A stretch of DNA of 64,000 nucleotides. Origin: Lachnospira hominis (ex Liu et al. 2021) (lineage in GTDB: Bacteria > Bacillota > Clostridia > Lachnospirales > Lachnospiraceae). Each line of letters begins with the position of its first letter. Positions within the stretch are counted from its first letter, which is position 1. Made by a program: the position numbers and the translations under genes. A model generated the notes under the pieces. It was given only the letters and a program-made list of their open reading frames with translations. It made no database searches and had not been told where the DNA came from. Location: contig NZ_JACOPD010000005.1 of assembly GCF_014287955.1 (NCBI RefSeq), forward strand, positions 124,001 through 188,000, given 5' to 3'. This document shows positions 44,976 through 53,867 of the stretch, one piece after another.

Positions 44976-45326
44976 ATGGAAAAGTTTGTAGAACAGACGC
45001 TTTTATATGATTTTTATGGTGAGCTTCTTAATGAACACCAGAGAGGAATTTATCAGGATATTGTTTTTAATGATTTGTCATTAAGCGAGGTTGCTGATGA
45101 GTATGGTATCTCAAGGCAGGGAGTTCATGATTTAATCAAGCGTGTTAATAATACACTGAATGGTTATGAAGAAAAGCTGCATCTTGTATCTAAGTTTATA
45201 GAGACAAAAGAAAAGGTGCATGAGATTGAACAGTTATCAGATGAGTTTATTAAAAGTAATAATGGCAGTCTTGATAACATAAGGAGTATACAGCTTATCG
45301 CAAAAGATATACTCGATAATTTTTGA
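44976..45326 (+). CDS. ylxM: YlxM family DNA-binding protein (SRP operon)
   Basis: A 116-residue helix-turn-helix protein related to sigma-70 region 4 (LSLSEVADEYGISRQGVHDLIKR). YlxM genes precede ffh in most Firmicutes, and the protein is reported to associate with the SRP pathway. It is first in the operon and its promoter carries an inverted repeat, so self-regulation is conceivable. Confidence 0.92.
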   Translation: MEKFVEQTLLYDFYGELLNEHQRGIYQDIVFNDLSLSEVADEYGISRQGVHDLIKRVNNTLNGYEEKLHLVSKFIETKEKVHEIEQLSDEFIKSNNGSLDNIRSIQLIAKDILDNF

Positions 45327-45364
45327 TATTCGTTTAAGTCTTAATCAGACAGAAGTGAGGATTT

Positions 45365-46720
45365 ATGGCATTTGACAGCTTATCAGATAAACTTCAGAAT
45401 ATATTTAAAAATCTTCGCGGTAAAGGCCGTCTGTCTGAAGCTGATGTAAAAGCAGCTCTGAAAGAAGTAAAGATGGCTTTGCTTGAAGCTGATGTAAACT
45501 TTAAAGTTGTAAAGCAGTTTGTCAAGTCGGTCGAAGAGCGTGCCATAGGTCAGGATGTTATGCAGAGTCTTACACCCGGACAGATGGTAATTAAGATTGT
45601 TAATGAAGAAATGGTTGCACTCATGGGTTCCGAGACAACACAGATAGCGTTGAAACCGGGTAATGAGATAACTGTCATAATGATGGCGGGTCTTCAGGGT
45701 GCAGGTAAAACAACAACGACAGCCAAACTTGCAGGTAAGTTTAAAGCAAAAGGGAAAAAGCCTCTTCTTGCAGCCTGCGATGTTTACAGACCGGCTGCTG
45801 TTGAACAGTTAAAAATCAACGGAGAAAAGCAGGGCGTTGAAGTGTTTTCAATGGGAACAGGCAACAATCCAGTTGATATAGCCAAAGCGGCAGTTTCACA
45901 TGCTAAGAATAACAATTTTAATATTGTTATTTTAGATACAGCCGGTCGTCTTCATATAGATGAGGATATGATGGCTGAGCTTATAAAAATAAAAGAAGAA
46001 GTTAAAGTTGACCAGACAATACTTGTTGTAGATTCAATGACAGGTCAGGATGCGGTCAATGTTGCTTCTTCATTCAACGAAAAGGTTGGAATTGATGGCG
46101 TCATCCTCACAAAGCTTGATGGTGATACCAGAGGTGGTGCAGCACTTTCAATTAAGGCTGTCACAGGAAAGCCTATCCTTTATGTTGGTATGGGTGAAAA
46201 ACTTTCAGATCTTGAACAGTTTTACCCGGACAGAATGGCATCAAGAATTCTTGGAATGGGTGATGTGCTTACGCTTATTGAAAAGGCTGAAGCCCAGATT
46301 GATGCTGACAAAGCTAAGGAAATGGAGCAGAAGTTCAAGAAAGCTGAATTTGATTTCAATGATTTCCTTGAATATATGGGACAGATTCGTAATATGGGCG
46401 GTATAGGTTCCATATTAAATATGCTGCCTGGCATGGGACTTGGCGGTAAAATGAAAGGGCTTGATGCAGGAGCAACGGAAGATGCGGAAGCTAATCTTAA
46501 ACGTACAGAGTCGATTATTTACTCTATGACGGCAAAGGAAAGAAGCAATCCGGATATTCTTAATCCTTCAAGAAAGAATAGAATTGCCCGAGGTGCCGGT
46601 GTTGATATAAGCGAAGTCAACAAACTGGTTAAACAGTTTGACCAGATGAAAAAGATGATGAAGCAGATGCCGGGCATGATGAAAGGTGCTAAGAAGGGAC
46701 GTTTTAAACTACCTTTTTAA
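45365..46720 (+). CDS. ffh: Signal recognition particle protein Ffh
   Basis: SRP54 GTPase that binds signal sequences at the ribosome and docks with FtsY. The 451-residue protein has an N domain, a G domain (GLQGAGKTTT, DTAGRLHID, TKLDGDTRGG) and a C-terminal methionine-rich M domain (MKQMPGMMKG) that binds 4.5S RNA and signal peptides. The 4.5S/6S SRP RNA gene is not seen in the window. GTGAGG precedes the ATG. Confidence 0.98.
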   Translation: MAFDSLSDKLQNIFKNLRGKGRLSEADVKAALKEVKMALLEADVNFKVVKQFVKSVEERAIGQDVMQSLTPGQMVIKIVNEEMVALMGSETTQIALKPGNEITVIMMAGLQGAGKTTTTAKLAGKFKAKGKKPLLAACDVYRPAAVEQLKINGEKQGVEVFSMGTGNNPVDIAKAAVSHAKNNNFNIVILDTAGRLHIDEDMMAELIKIKEEVKVDQTILVVDSMTGQDAVNVASSFNEKVGIDGVILTKLDGDTRGGAALSIKAVTGKPILYVGMGEKLSDLEQFYPDRMASRILGMGDVLTLIEKAEAQIDADKAKEMEQKFKKAEFDFNDFLEYMGQIRNMGGIGSILNMLPGMGLGGKMKGLDAGATEDAEANLKRTESIIYSMTAKERSNPDILNPSRKNRIARGAGVDISEVNKLVKQFDQMKKMMKQMPGMMKGAKKGRFKLPF

Positions 46721-46796
46721 CATGACTGTTATACAGTCAATATAGATATGTGTTATTTACAGGACACGAAAAATTAAATTAGGAGGTGAAAGTTAC

Positions 46797-47042
46797 ATGG
46801 CAGTTAAGATTAGATTAAAGAGATTAGGTGAGAAGAAGTCTCCTTTCTATAGAATTATCGTTGCAGATTCAAGATCTCCAAGAAACGGTAGATTTATCGA
46901 TCAGATCGGTACTTATGATCCTAACTATGATCCTTGCAAGCTCAGCATTGATGCTGAAGCCGCTAAGAAGTGGTTAGCAAACGGAGCTCAGCCTACAGAG
47001 GTTGTTGGTAAGCTTTTCAAGATGGCTGGTATTGAAAAATAA
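46797..47042 (+). CDS. rpsP: Ribosomal protein S16
   Basis: Small-subunit protein of 81 residues, typical length, beginning [14 protein letters not shown] with the conserved [18 protein letters not shown] segment ([14 protein letters not shown]). AGGAGGTG precedes the ATG. Preferred codons are evident. Confidence 0.99.
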   Translation: MAVKIRLKRLGEKKSPFYRIIVADSRSPRNGRFIDQIGTYDPNYDPCKLSIDAEAAKKWLANGAQPTEVVGKLFKMAGIEK

Positions 47043-47063
47043 GACTAGTGGAGGTGTTTTTCT

Positions 47064-47294
47064 ATGAAAGAATTAGTTGAAATTATTGCTAAGGCACTAG
47101 TTGACAATCCGGACGAAGTTGTTGTAACTGAGACAGAGAAAGACAAAGCCATAATTGTTGATTTAAAAGTAGCTTCTTCTGATATGGGGAAAGTTATTGG
47201 CAAATCAGGAAGAATTGCCAAGTCTATAAGAACAGTTGTTTCGGCAGCGGCAACAAAAACTGACAAAAAAGTTGTTGTTGAAATCGATAACTAA
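47064..47294 (+). CDS. khpA: KH domain RNA-binding protein KhpA
   Basis: A 76-residue single KH domain; GKVIGKSGRIAKSIR contains the GxxG loop. KhpA forms a partner with KhpB/Jag in small-RNA and division control in Gram-positives. GGAGGTG precedes the ATG. The position between rpsP and rimM is its usual one. Confidence 0.95.
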   Translation: MKELVEIIAKALVDNPDEVVVTETEKDKAIIVDLKVASSDMGKVIGKSGRIAKSIRTVVSAAATKTDKKVVVEIDN

Positions 47295-47318
47295 ATTGAG
47301 CTTATTTATTTAATAGAG

Positions 47319-47373
47319 ATGTCTTTGAACTTAAAAAACAGATAATCTGTTTATGAGTTTCAAAGGCATTTTT
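47319..47373 (+). terminator. Terminator-like hairpin between khpA and rimM
   Basis: Arms ATGTCTTTGAACT and AGTTTCAAAGGCAT pair with one mismatch and one bulge, an inner AAACAGAT/ATCTGTTT adds a second stem, and five Ts follow. rimM may therefore depend on read-through or its own start. Confidence 0.6.
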
Positions 47374-47391
47374 GCTATATAAAATTATCAA

Positions 47392-47442
47392 ATTGATGCT
47401 GAAGCCGCTGTTAATACGGAATATCAGCCGGAATGGAGAATT
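47392..47442 (+). pseudogene. Possible remnant of a second rpsP 3' segment
   Basis: An 18-base identity, ATTGATGCTGAAGCCGCT, occurs in rpsP (46947-46964) and here (47392-47409). In the same frame the remnant continues without a stop as AVNTEYQPEW up to the rimM start, resembling the rpsP reading [13 protein letters not shown] with gaps. Probably a decayed tandem copy. Confidence 0.35.
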
Positions 47443-47958
47443 ATGGAAGATTTATTACGCGTCGGCGTTATTACTTCAACACATGGCATCAGGGGAGAGG
47501 TAAAAGTTTTCCCTACAACAGATGATCCAATGCGTTTTAAAAAATTGAAAAAAGCTGTGATATGTGGCAGACGTGAAAATGTGAATGTTGAAATTGCCTC
47601 AGTGAAGTTTTTTAAACAGTATGTAATACTCAAATTTAAAGAGTTTGATAATATAAATGATATAGAGCAGTATGTAAAAAAAGATTTGTGTGTCACAAGG
47701 GAAAATGCTGTTAAATGTGAGCCGGGAGAATACTTTATATGTGATCTGATTGAGCTTGATGTGATAACTGATGAGGGAGAGCATATCGGCAAACTTACAG
47801 ATGTCCTTGAAACGGGAGCAAATAATGTATATGAAGTTACTGCTGATAATGGTAAGACAATACTTATTCCGGTGATAGACCAGTGTATACTTGACCACAA
47901 TCTTGAAGAGAAAACAGTTACAGTTCACATGCTTCCGGGACTTATGGATTTGAATTAA
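47443..47958 (+). CDS. rimM: Ribosome maturation factor RimM
   Basis: Binds S19 and assists 30S head assembly. The 171-residue protein has an N-terminal barrel (GVITSTHGIRGEVKV) and a C-terminal PRC-barrel (DVLETGANNVYEV, ILIPVID). It normally precedes trmD, which is not present after it here. Confidence 0.96.
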   Translation: MEDLLRVGVITSTHGIRGEVKVFPTTDDPMRFKKLKKAVICGRRENVNVEIASVKFFKQYVILKFKEFDNINDIEQYVKKDLCVTRENAVKCEPGEYFICDLIELDVITDEGEHIGKLTDVLETGANNVYEVTADNGKTILIPVIDQCILDHNLEEKTVTVHMLPGLMDLN

Positions 47959-48003
47959 AAATATATGAAATTTATAAAAATTTATACTTTTTTTATATTT
48001 TGA

Positions 48004-48032
48004 TTGACAAAAGGTTCTTTTCCATGTATTCT
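48004..48032 (+). promoter_or_regulatory. Promoter of the DUF4234 gene
   Basis: TTGACA (48004-48009), 17 bp, TATTCT (48027-48032). Confidence 0.6.
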
Positions 48033-48099
48033 ATAAAAGTAGAAGTCAGACATTTTGAGAAAAATGTCTGAAAAATATGGAAACAGGGAGGGTTTTAGA

Positions 48100-48543
48100 A
48101 TGCCTATTAACAAAAGAAATCTTGCAGTAAGCATAATTCTTACAATTGTCACATGTGGTATCTATGGAATTTATTGGTTCATCGTTATGACAGATGATAC
48201 TAAGAATGTTTCAGGTGACATTAATGGTGCAAGCGGCGGAGTAGCATTTCTGCTTACACTTGTAACATGTAACATTTATGGATATTATTGGGCTTACAAG
48301 CAGGGTGAGAGAATTGATAATGCAAAGAATGCAAGAGGAATTCCTTCAAGCAACAGCAATGTATTATATCTCATTCTTGCTATTTTTGGTTTGTATATTG
48401 TTGTATACATACTCACTCAGGATTCACTTAACAAGATTGCTGATTATGACATGAATATGAATGGCGGCGGTTTTGGCGGTTACAATGGTCCGATGAATGG
48501 CGGTTACAATGGTCCTACAAATAATGGCAATGGTCCAATGTAA
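48100..48543 (+). CDS. DUF4234 family membrane protein with Gly/Asn-rich tail
   Basis: A 147-residue membrane protein with about three transmembrane helices and two copies of the DUF4234 motif (TCGIYGIYWF and TCNIYGYYWA). The C-terminal 30 residues are Gly/Asn-rich repeats (GGYNGP). Function of the family is unknown. ATG 48100 has GGGAGG 8 bp upstream; the frame is open farther back but without a site. It has its own promoter and a terminator, and it occupies the slot where trmD is expected. Confidence 0.8.
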   Translation: MPINKRNLAVSIILTIVTCGIYGIYWFIVMTDDTKNVSGDINGASGGVAFLLTLVTCNIYGYYWAYKQGERIDNAKNARGIPSSNSNVLYLILAIFGLYIVVYILTQDSLNKIADYDMNMNGGGFGGYNGPMNGGYNGPTNNGNGPM

Positions 48544-48598
48544 TTAAAAATTTGTATAACTTACTTTTTGAAAATTATTTTTGTTTAAATTCTAATTA

Positions 48599-48660
48599 AA
48601 TGCAGGCATGGTTGAAGTTATTTTTTAATATTTAATTTCAATCTATGCTTGCATTTTGTT
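48599..48660 (+). terminator. Terminator after the DUF4234 gene
   Basis: Long imperfect stem: the arm around AATGCAGGCATGGTTGAA pairs with TTCAATCTATGCTTGCATT, followed by TTGTTT. Confidence 0.6.
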
Positions 48661-48689
48661 TAATGATATGCTAAACTATTATGGTTGTG

Positions 48690-48745
48690 AGAAAAAGAGA
48701 TGGTCCTCTGTTACATAGATTGTATTAAGAACATCCAAATTTAAG
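48690..48745 (+). promoter_or_regulatory. Possible L19 leader (autoregulatory mRNA element)
   Basis: The sequence GGTCCTCTGTTACA in the 5' leader of rplS resembles the conserved core I recall for the L19 leader of Firmicutes, which lets L19 repress its own mRNA. I cannot score it against a model. Confidence 0.35.
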
Positions 48746-48755
48746 GAGGTCACAC

Positions 48756-49103
48756 ATGAATAATATTATTAAGAACATCGAAGATGCTCAGATGAAAGCT
48801 GAAGTACCTCAGTTTAACGTAGGTGATACAGTAAGAGTATCAGCTAAGATTAAAGAAGGTAACCGTGAAAGAACACAGGTATTTGAAGGTACAGTATTAA
48901 AGAAGCAGGGTACAGGCGTACGTGCTACATTTACTGTAAGAAAGATTTCTAACGGTGTTGGCGTTGAAAAGACATGGCCATTACATTCACCTATCGTAGA
49001 GAAGGTTGATGTTGTAAGACGTGGTAAAGTAAGACGTGCTAAACTTAACTACTTACGTGAGAGAACAGGTAAGTCTGCTAAGGTTAAAGAATTAGTTAGA
49101 TAA
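48756..49103 (+). CDS. rplS: Ribosomal protein L19
   Basis: Large-subunit protein at the 30S-50S interface; 115 residues. Conserved segments: [26 protein letters not shown] start and [26 protein letters not shown] lies ahead of the ATG. A leader of about 95 bases precedes it, and a terminator follows. Confidence 0.99.
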   Translation: MNNIIKNIEDAQMKAEVPQFNVGDTVRVSAKIKEGNRERTQVFEGTVLKKQGTGVRATFTVRKISNGVGVEKTWPLHSPIVEKVDVVRRGKVRRAKLNYLRERTGKSAKVKELVR

Positions 49104-49149
49104 TTTGGAAAATCCGTGAAACGTGTTTTTCATAATCAATGACATTTAA

Positions 49150-49200
49150 GGGACTGTGGTTTTGACGAATAAAAATCGTTGGAACGCAGTCTCTTTTTCT
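49150..49200 (+). terminator. Terminator after rplS
   Basis: GGGACTGTGG pairs imperfectly with the arm ending CGCAGTCTC, TGACGA with TCGT inside, then a T-rich tail. Confidence 0.65.
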
Positions 49201-49335
49201 TTTCATTTTTGATGATTTGTAGTAAAATATAATCTATATGAAATTACATGGGAAATTTGCATAGCGTGTTAATCATATTTTCAAAATTAAGTATACAAAA
49301 GATGTCGCAGACATCTGGAAAGCGGAGTTAGTTTT

Positions 49336-49899
49336 ATGTCTACACTTTTTCAAAGAAGATATCAGGAAAATACAAGACTACAGTCTGTATGCAAGATGAT
49401 TGTCAATATAATTATGGTTATTGTGTCAGCTTATGTTATAGTCACATTTATGTGTGACAGAACAATTATTTCAGGCGGTTCTATGCAGCCTGTGATAGAA
49501 AATGAGGATACTGTGCTTATAAACAGGTTTGCATATTCATTTACAAAACCAAAAAGATACAGTGTAGCTGCATTCAAATTGCCGGGTTCAAATTCGAGTA
49601 AAGTTTATGTCAAACGTGTTATCGGTCTTCCGGGTGAAAAGATACAGATAAAAGATGGACATGTATATATAAATGGTGAACAGTTAAAAGATGATGTTTT
49701 TACAGATACAATACTTACAGCCGGACTTGCAGCCAATGAGATCACATTGGGAAAAGATGAGTATTTTCTGCTTGGAGATAACAGAAATAACAGTGAAGAC
49801 AGCAGATTTGCAGGGGTCGGAATAGTAAAAGAAAAGAATATAACAGGCTCTGTGTGGGCAATTGTCGGCCCTGTTAAAAGACTTGGCTTTGTAAAATGA
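49336..49899 (+). CDS. lepB: Type I signal peptidase
   Basis: Membrane serine protease that removes signal peptides of secreted proteins. The 187-residue protein has one N-terminal transmembrane helix (about 20-40), catalytic Ser49 in SGGSMQP and general-base Lys93 in YVKRVIGLPG; GDNRNNSEDSR is box E. The short Gram-positive form. It follows the SRP genes that deliver its substrates and is 22 bp before rbgA. Confidence 0.97.
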   Translation: MSTLFQRRYQENTRLQSVCKMIVNIIMVIVSAYVIVTFMCDRTIISGGSMQPVIENEDTVLINRFAYSFTKPKRYSVAAFKLPGSNSSKVYVKRVIGLPGEKIQIKDGHVYINGEQLKDDVFTDTILTAGLAANEITLGKDEYFLLGDNRNNSEDSRFAGVGIVKEKNITGSVWAIVGPVKRLGFVK

Positions 49900-49920
49900 T
49901 AGAATAGGAGAATAGAATTT

Positions 49921-50772
49921 ATGAATTATCAATGGTATCCCGGTCACATGACAAAAGCAAGACGAATGATGGAGGAAAATATCAAGCTTATTGACCTTGT
50001 GATAGAGGTTGTTGATGCACGAATTCCTATGTCAAGCCGCAATCCGGATATAGACAATCTTGCAAAAAATAAGGCCAGGTTAATACTTCTTAATAAGTCA
50101 GATTTGTCTGATGAGAGGTTAAACCAGCAATGGATCGATTATTTTGCACAAAAAGGAGTTTTGTGTCTGAAACTTAATTCAAGGAGCGGAGCCGGAATTA
50201 AGCAGATGAATTCAGCAATCGAAAGAGCATGCCATGAAAAGATTGAGCGTGACAAAAAGAAAGGTATAATGAACCGTCCTGTAAGAGCTATGGTTGTAGG
50301 TATTCCGAATGTTGGAAAGTCGACATTTATCAATGCATATGCAGGCAGGGCGTGTGCAAAGACGGGTAACAAACCGGGTGTGACCAAAGGAAAGCAATGG
50401 ATAAAGTTAAGCAAAACAGTTGAACTTCTTGATACTCCGGGTATTTTATGGCCAAAGTTTGACAGTGAGATTGTAGGAAGAAATCTTGCACTTATCGGCT
50501 CAATGAATGATGAGGTAATTAATATTGAAGACCTTGCATTCGAGGCTGTGACATTTTTGAAAAATAATTACAGTGGTAATCTGTCAGAAAGATATGGTGT
50601 TGATGAGGATGAGGAAACGCTTGAAATTATGGATGCGATAGCCGCTAAAAGGGGATGTCTTAAAAGAGGTGCCATGACTGATTATGAAAAGCTTGCCGGA
50701 ATAATACTTGATGATTTCAGAAGCGGACGCATAGGCAGGATAACACTTGAAAAACCGGGAGAAGAGATATAA
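49921..50772 (+). CDS. rbgA: Ribosome biogenesis GTPase RbgA (YlqF)
   Basis: Circularly permuted GTPase needed for late 50S assembly. The 283-residue protein starts QWYPGHMTKA and shows the G4-G5-G1-G2-G3 order: NKSD (G4), then GIPNVGKSTFIN (G1) and DTPGILWPKF (G3). Its stop shares a base with the rnhB start, so the two are tightly coupled. Confidence 0.97.
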   Translation: MNYQWYPGHMTKARRMMEENIKLIDLVIEVVDARIPMSSRNPDIDNLAKNKARLILLNKSDLSDERLNQQWIDYFAQKGVLCLKLNSRSGAGIKQMNSAIERACHEKIERDKKKGIMNRPVRAMVVGIPNVGKSTFINAYAGRACAKTGNKPGVTKGKQWIKLSKTVELLDTPGILWPKFDSEIVGRNLALIGSMNDEVINIEDLAFEAVTFLKNNYSGNLSERYGVDEDEETLEIMDAIAAKRGCLKRGAMTDYEKLAGIILDDFRSGRIGRITLEKPGEEI

Positions 50773-51431
50773 TGACTAAAAAAGAAGAATCTGCCATGAA
50801 GCGTGCTTTGAAGCTTGAGGCTGAAAAGGCGAGGGTTGAGCAGATGTGCGAATATGAAAAAGAATATGGTGTGTATTCATATATATGCGGAATAGACGAA
50901 GCCGGAAGAGGTCCTCTTGCAGGTCCTGTTGTTGCCGGGGCTGTGATACTTCCAAAAGACTGCCGTATTTTATATATTAATGATTCAAAAAAACTCAGCG
51001 AAAAGAGAAGAAATGAATTATTTGATATAATAAAAGAAGAAGCTGTTACATATGGAATTGGAATAATAGATGCTGCAAGAATTGATGAGATTAATATTTT
51101 GCAGGCAACTTATGAAGCTATGAGGAGTGCCATTAATAATCTCAATCCGTCACCCGATATATTATTAAATGATGCTGTTACAATTCCAAAGGTTGATATT
51201 AAACAGGTTCCTATTATAAAAGGAGATGCGAAAAGCATCAGTATTGCTGCCGCAAGTGTGCTTGCAAAAGTAACAAGGGACAGAATTATGGAAGAATATG
51301 ATAAAAAATATCCGGAATATGGATTTGCAAAACATAAGGGATATGGAACAAAACAGCATATACAGGCACTTGAACAGTTTGGTGCGTCACCTATTCACAG
51401 AAGGACATTTATCACAAAATTTGTCCCATAA
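50772..51431 (+). CDS. rnhB: Ribonuclease HII
   Basis: Removes ribonucleotides from DNA duplexes. In the 219-residue protein the catalytic acids lie in ICGIDEAGRGPLAGP and later in LNDAVTIP; SIAAASVLAKVTRD is the RNase HII signature. Order rbgA-rnhB matches Bacillus subtilis. Confidence 0.97.
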   Translation: MTKKEESAMKRALKLEAEKARVEQMCEYEKEYGVYSYICGIDEAGRGPLAGPVVAGAVILPKDCRILYINDSKKLSEKRRNELFDIIKEEAVTYGIGIIDAARIDEINILQATYEAMRSAINNLNPSPDILLNDAVTIPKVDIKQVPIIKGDAKSISIAAASVLAKVTRDRIMEEYDKKYPEYGFAKHKGYGTKQHIQALEQFGASPIHRRTFITKFVP

Positions 51432-51452
51432 TAAAAATAGTCAGGAGCAGAT

Positions 51453-53066
51453 ATGCCAGTTAATCTTTCTTCATTGTTTTCTGCAGTAAATGAGGTTTCT
51501 CCGGTAAATAATAAAGAAGCCCAGTCAGCAGAAAATGCCGGCAATACGTCCGGAGCACAAAATATATCAGGAATTATACAAAAAACAGCTGATGAAGCAG
51601 GAATTGCCATGCTTAAAAATATGCTTAAAGGAGATACATTTTCCGGACAGATTATTAATGTGTCAGACGGCAACGCATTATTGCAGCTTACAAACGGCAG
51701 CCTTATCAATGCAAAACTTGCTGAATCGGCGAAAGGACTTGCAAATGGTCAGATTCAGACATTTATAGTTGATGGACAAAGCTCTGATGGGATTACTGTA
51801 AAGCTGCTTGGAACGAAACAGCAGGAAAATGTAATCATATCAAAAGCACTTGAGGCGGCGGGACTTGATAATAATGAAGAAAATGCAGGTCTTGTAAAGA
51901 CGCTGCTCTCACTTAATATGCCAATTGATGCAAAGATGCTTGGTGAACTGGCAAAAACAGTTCTTGAATTTCCTGATACATCAGATGCCACTATTGCTAA
52001 TCTTATGCGGCTTCAGATACCTGTTACCCAGGAAAATATTACACAGTTTGAAGCATATAAAAGTTATGAACACAGTGTGCTATCTGATATTAATACTATG
52101 GAAGATGGATTTTCACAGCTTTTCAATTCAATGATTTCAGATAGTGGTGATGCACAGTCAGCACAACAGTCAGCTTCATTATTTGATAATCTGACAGAAA
52201 TACTTTATGATGGAAATAAAACTGAAAGCACTAATATATCAGATGTGTTTGATAATGACACAATTAATAGCCTTAAAGATATAATAAAAGAGGCAGCCGG
52301 AAGCCAGACTGACAGTTCATCTGTAAAACAGCTTCTGGATAAATTGAATAATAATCAGGCGTCAATACATGATGTTATATCAGGATTGGCAGATATAATA
52401 AAAAATGACAGAAGTGGACAGACACTGCTTAAAAATATTGGGAGTGATTTTTTGGGCAGGCTTATAAAAGAGATGACTAATGAGACACTCAAGCTTAATC
52501 CTTCTGATGTTGCTAATCCGGATGGAATTAAAAATTATTATAAACGTATAAAAAATGTTATGGAAAAAATGTCGGAAAATTCGGAACTATCCGATAAGGC
52601 AGGAGACATCTCAAAGAGCATGGAATCAATAAAAAGTAATATTGATTTTATGAATGACCTTAATAAAAATATGACATATTTCCAGATGCCGCTTCGTTTT
52701 TCCCAGAGCGATGCAAATGGTGAATTATATGTATTTACAAATAAAAAAGCACTTGCACAGGGAACAGACAATGTGAGTGCACTTCTTCATCTTGATATGG
52801 AAAATCTCGGACCTGTTGATGTATTTGTCCGACTTAACAAGAAAAATGTCTCGACAAATTTCTGCCTTGAGAGCGAAGAACTGCTTGATTTCGTATATTC
52901 TAATATAGATAAATTAAATGCGAGATTAAAAGCACTAGGGTATAATACAACATTTGAAATGAAGCTCAACAGCGAACAAAAAGATTTTGATTTTGTAAAT
53001 GATTTTGTTGATAAAGATATACCGAAAAATAAGACATCGCAGTATGTTTTTGATGTAAAGGCATAA
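51453..53066 (+). CDS. YlqG-like protein with FliK-type C-terminal domain
   Basis: A 537-residue protein, mostly low-similarity helical and Ser/Asn/Asp-rich sequence. The C-terminal 100 residues (LLHLDMENLGPVDVFVRLNKK, then DKLNARLKALGY) resemble the FliK hook-length control domain. In Bacillus subtilis the order rbgA-rnhB-ylqG-ylqH is the same and YlqG is similarly uncharacterised. No signal peptide is visible. No flagellar genes are in the window, so a role separate from flagella is likely. Function not known. Confidence 0.65.
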   Translation: MPVNLSSLFSAVNEVSPVNNKEAQSAENAGNTSGAQNISGIIQKTADEAGIAMLKNMLKGDTFSGQIINVSDGNALLQLTNGSLINAKLAESAKGLANGQIQTFIVDGQSSDGITVKLLGTKQQENVIISKALEAAGLDNNEENAGLVKTLLSLNMPIDAKMLGELAKTVLEFPDTSDATIANLMRLQIPVTQENITQFEAYKSYEHSVLSDINTMEDGFSQLFNSMISDSGDAQSAQQSASLFDNLTEILYDGNKTESTNISDVFDNDTINSLKDIIKEAAGSQTDSSSVKQLLDKLNNNQASIHDVISGLADIIKNDRSGQTLLKNIGSDFLGRLIKEMTNETLKLNPSDVANPDGIKNYYKRIKNVMEKMSENSELSDKAGDISKSMESIKSNIDFMNDLNKNMTYFQMPLRFSQSDANGELYVFTNKKALAQGTDNVSALLHLDMENLGPVDVFVRLNKKNVSTNFCLESEELLDFVYSNIDKLNARLKALGYNTTFEMKLNSEQKDFDFVNDFVDKDIPKNKTSQYVFDVKA

Positions 53067-53144
53067 TTCTTATAAAATATTTATAAATTGTTATACTTTA
53101 TTTATTGATATGTTTTTAACATGGTATAAAATAGGAGATGTAAA

Positions 53145-53456
53145 TTGAACGGACAAAATTTTTTTGAAAATAAAAAAGAAAAAGATGATAAACCTAAAAT
53201 TTCAGTTGCCCTTCAATATAATCCTGATGAGGAAGCACCAAAGATTATTGCATCAGGAAGAGGAATTATTGCAGATAAGATTATTGACAAGGCTAAAGAG
53301 AATGATGTACCTGTTTATCAGGACAGCAAGCTTGCAAATACGCTTTCAAAGCTTGAAATCGGTGATATGATACCGCCGGAATTATATGGTGTTGTAGCAG
53401 AGATTCTTGTCTTTGTCGATGAATGCGACAGAATAAGGGGAAAAGTTAAACATTGA
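53145..53456 (+). CDS. ylqH: FlhB/EscU C-terminal-like protein (YlqH)
   Basis: A 103-residue protein matching the cytoplasmic part of FlhB-type export switch proteins (ISVALQYNPDEEAPKIIASG, DNDVPVYQDSKLANTLSKLEIGDMIPPELY-like). FlhB cleaves itself at NPTH; that motif and the membrane half are absent, the protein beginning just after where it would lie. It starts with TTG at 53145, supported by AGGAGA at 53133-53138. It pairs with the FliK-like gene and overlaps yraN by 4 bp. Confidence 0.85.
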   Translation: MNGQNFFENKKEKDDKPKISVALQYNPDEEAPKIIASGRGIIADKIIDKAKENDVPVYQDSKLANTLSKLEIGDMIPPELYGVVAEILVFVDECDRIRGKVKH

Positions 53457-53797
53457 GTATAAATAATAGAAAACTGGGTTCAAAGTGGGAACATGCGGCT
53501 GCAGATTATCTTAAAAAATCAGGATATGAGATATTGGAGACTAATTTCAGATGCCGTATCGGTGAGATTGATATAATAGCAAAAGCGGAAGATACACTTT
53601 GTTTTATAGAAGTAAAGTATAGAAAAACAAGCAGATATGGCTTTGCGGCTTCGGCTGTAACACAGGCAAAGCAGCAGATTATAAGACGCGTTGCACAGTA
53701 TTATCTGTATACACATAATATTGCAGATACTCAATGCAGATTTGATGTTGTGGCTTTTGATGCCGGAAATCCGCAGATTATAAAGAATGCATTTTAA
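53453..53797 (+). CDS. yraN: YraN family endonuclease-like protein (UPF0102)
   Basis: A 114-residue UPF0102 protein with a PD-(D/E)xK-like core: GEIDIIAKAEDTLCFIEVKYR gives Asp, then ExK. Predicted nuclease or Holliday-junction-related fold; activity not established. The start is TTG 53453, overlapping the ylqH stop, so translation is coupled. It closes the rbgA-rnhB-ylqGH block. Confidence 0.9.
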   Translation: MSINNRKLGSKWEHAAADYLKKSGYEILETNFRCRIGEIDIIAKAEDTLCFIEVKYRKTSRYGFAASAVTQAKQQIIRRVAQYYLYTHNIADTQCRFDVVAFDAGNPQIIKNAF

Positions 53798-53867
53798 AGC
53801 TGACAGGGCTGCCTGTGACACATTGGATGTGGGAAAAGATTATAATAAAAACAATACAGGGGTTATA

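Noticed and set aside
48465..48540. Repeat GGCGGTTACAATGGTCC considered as a CRISPR-like array
   Set aside because: It encodes the Gly/Asn-rich protein tail in frame and has no regular spacers.
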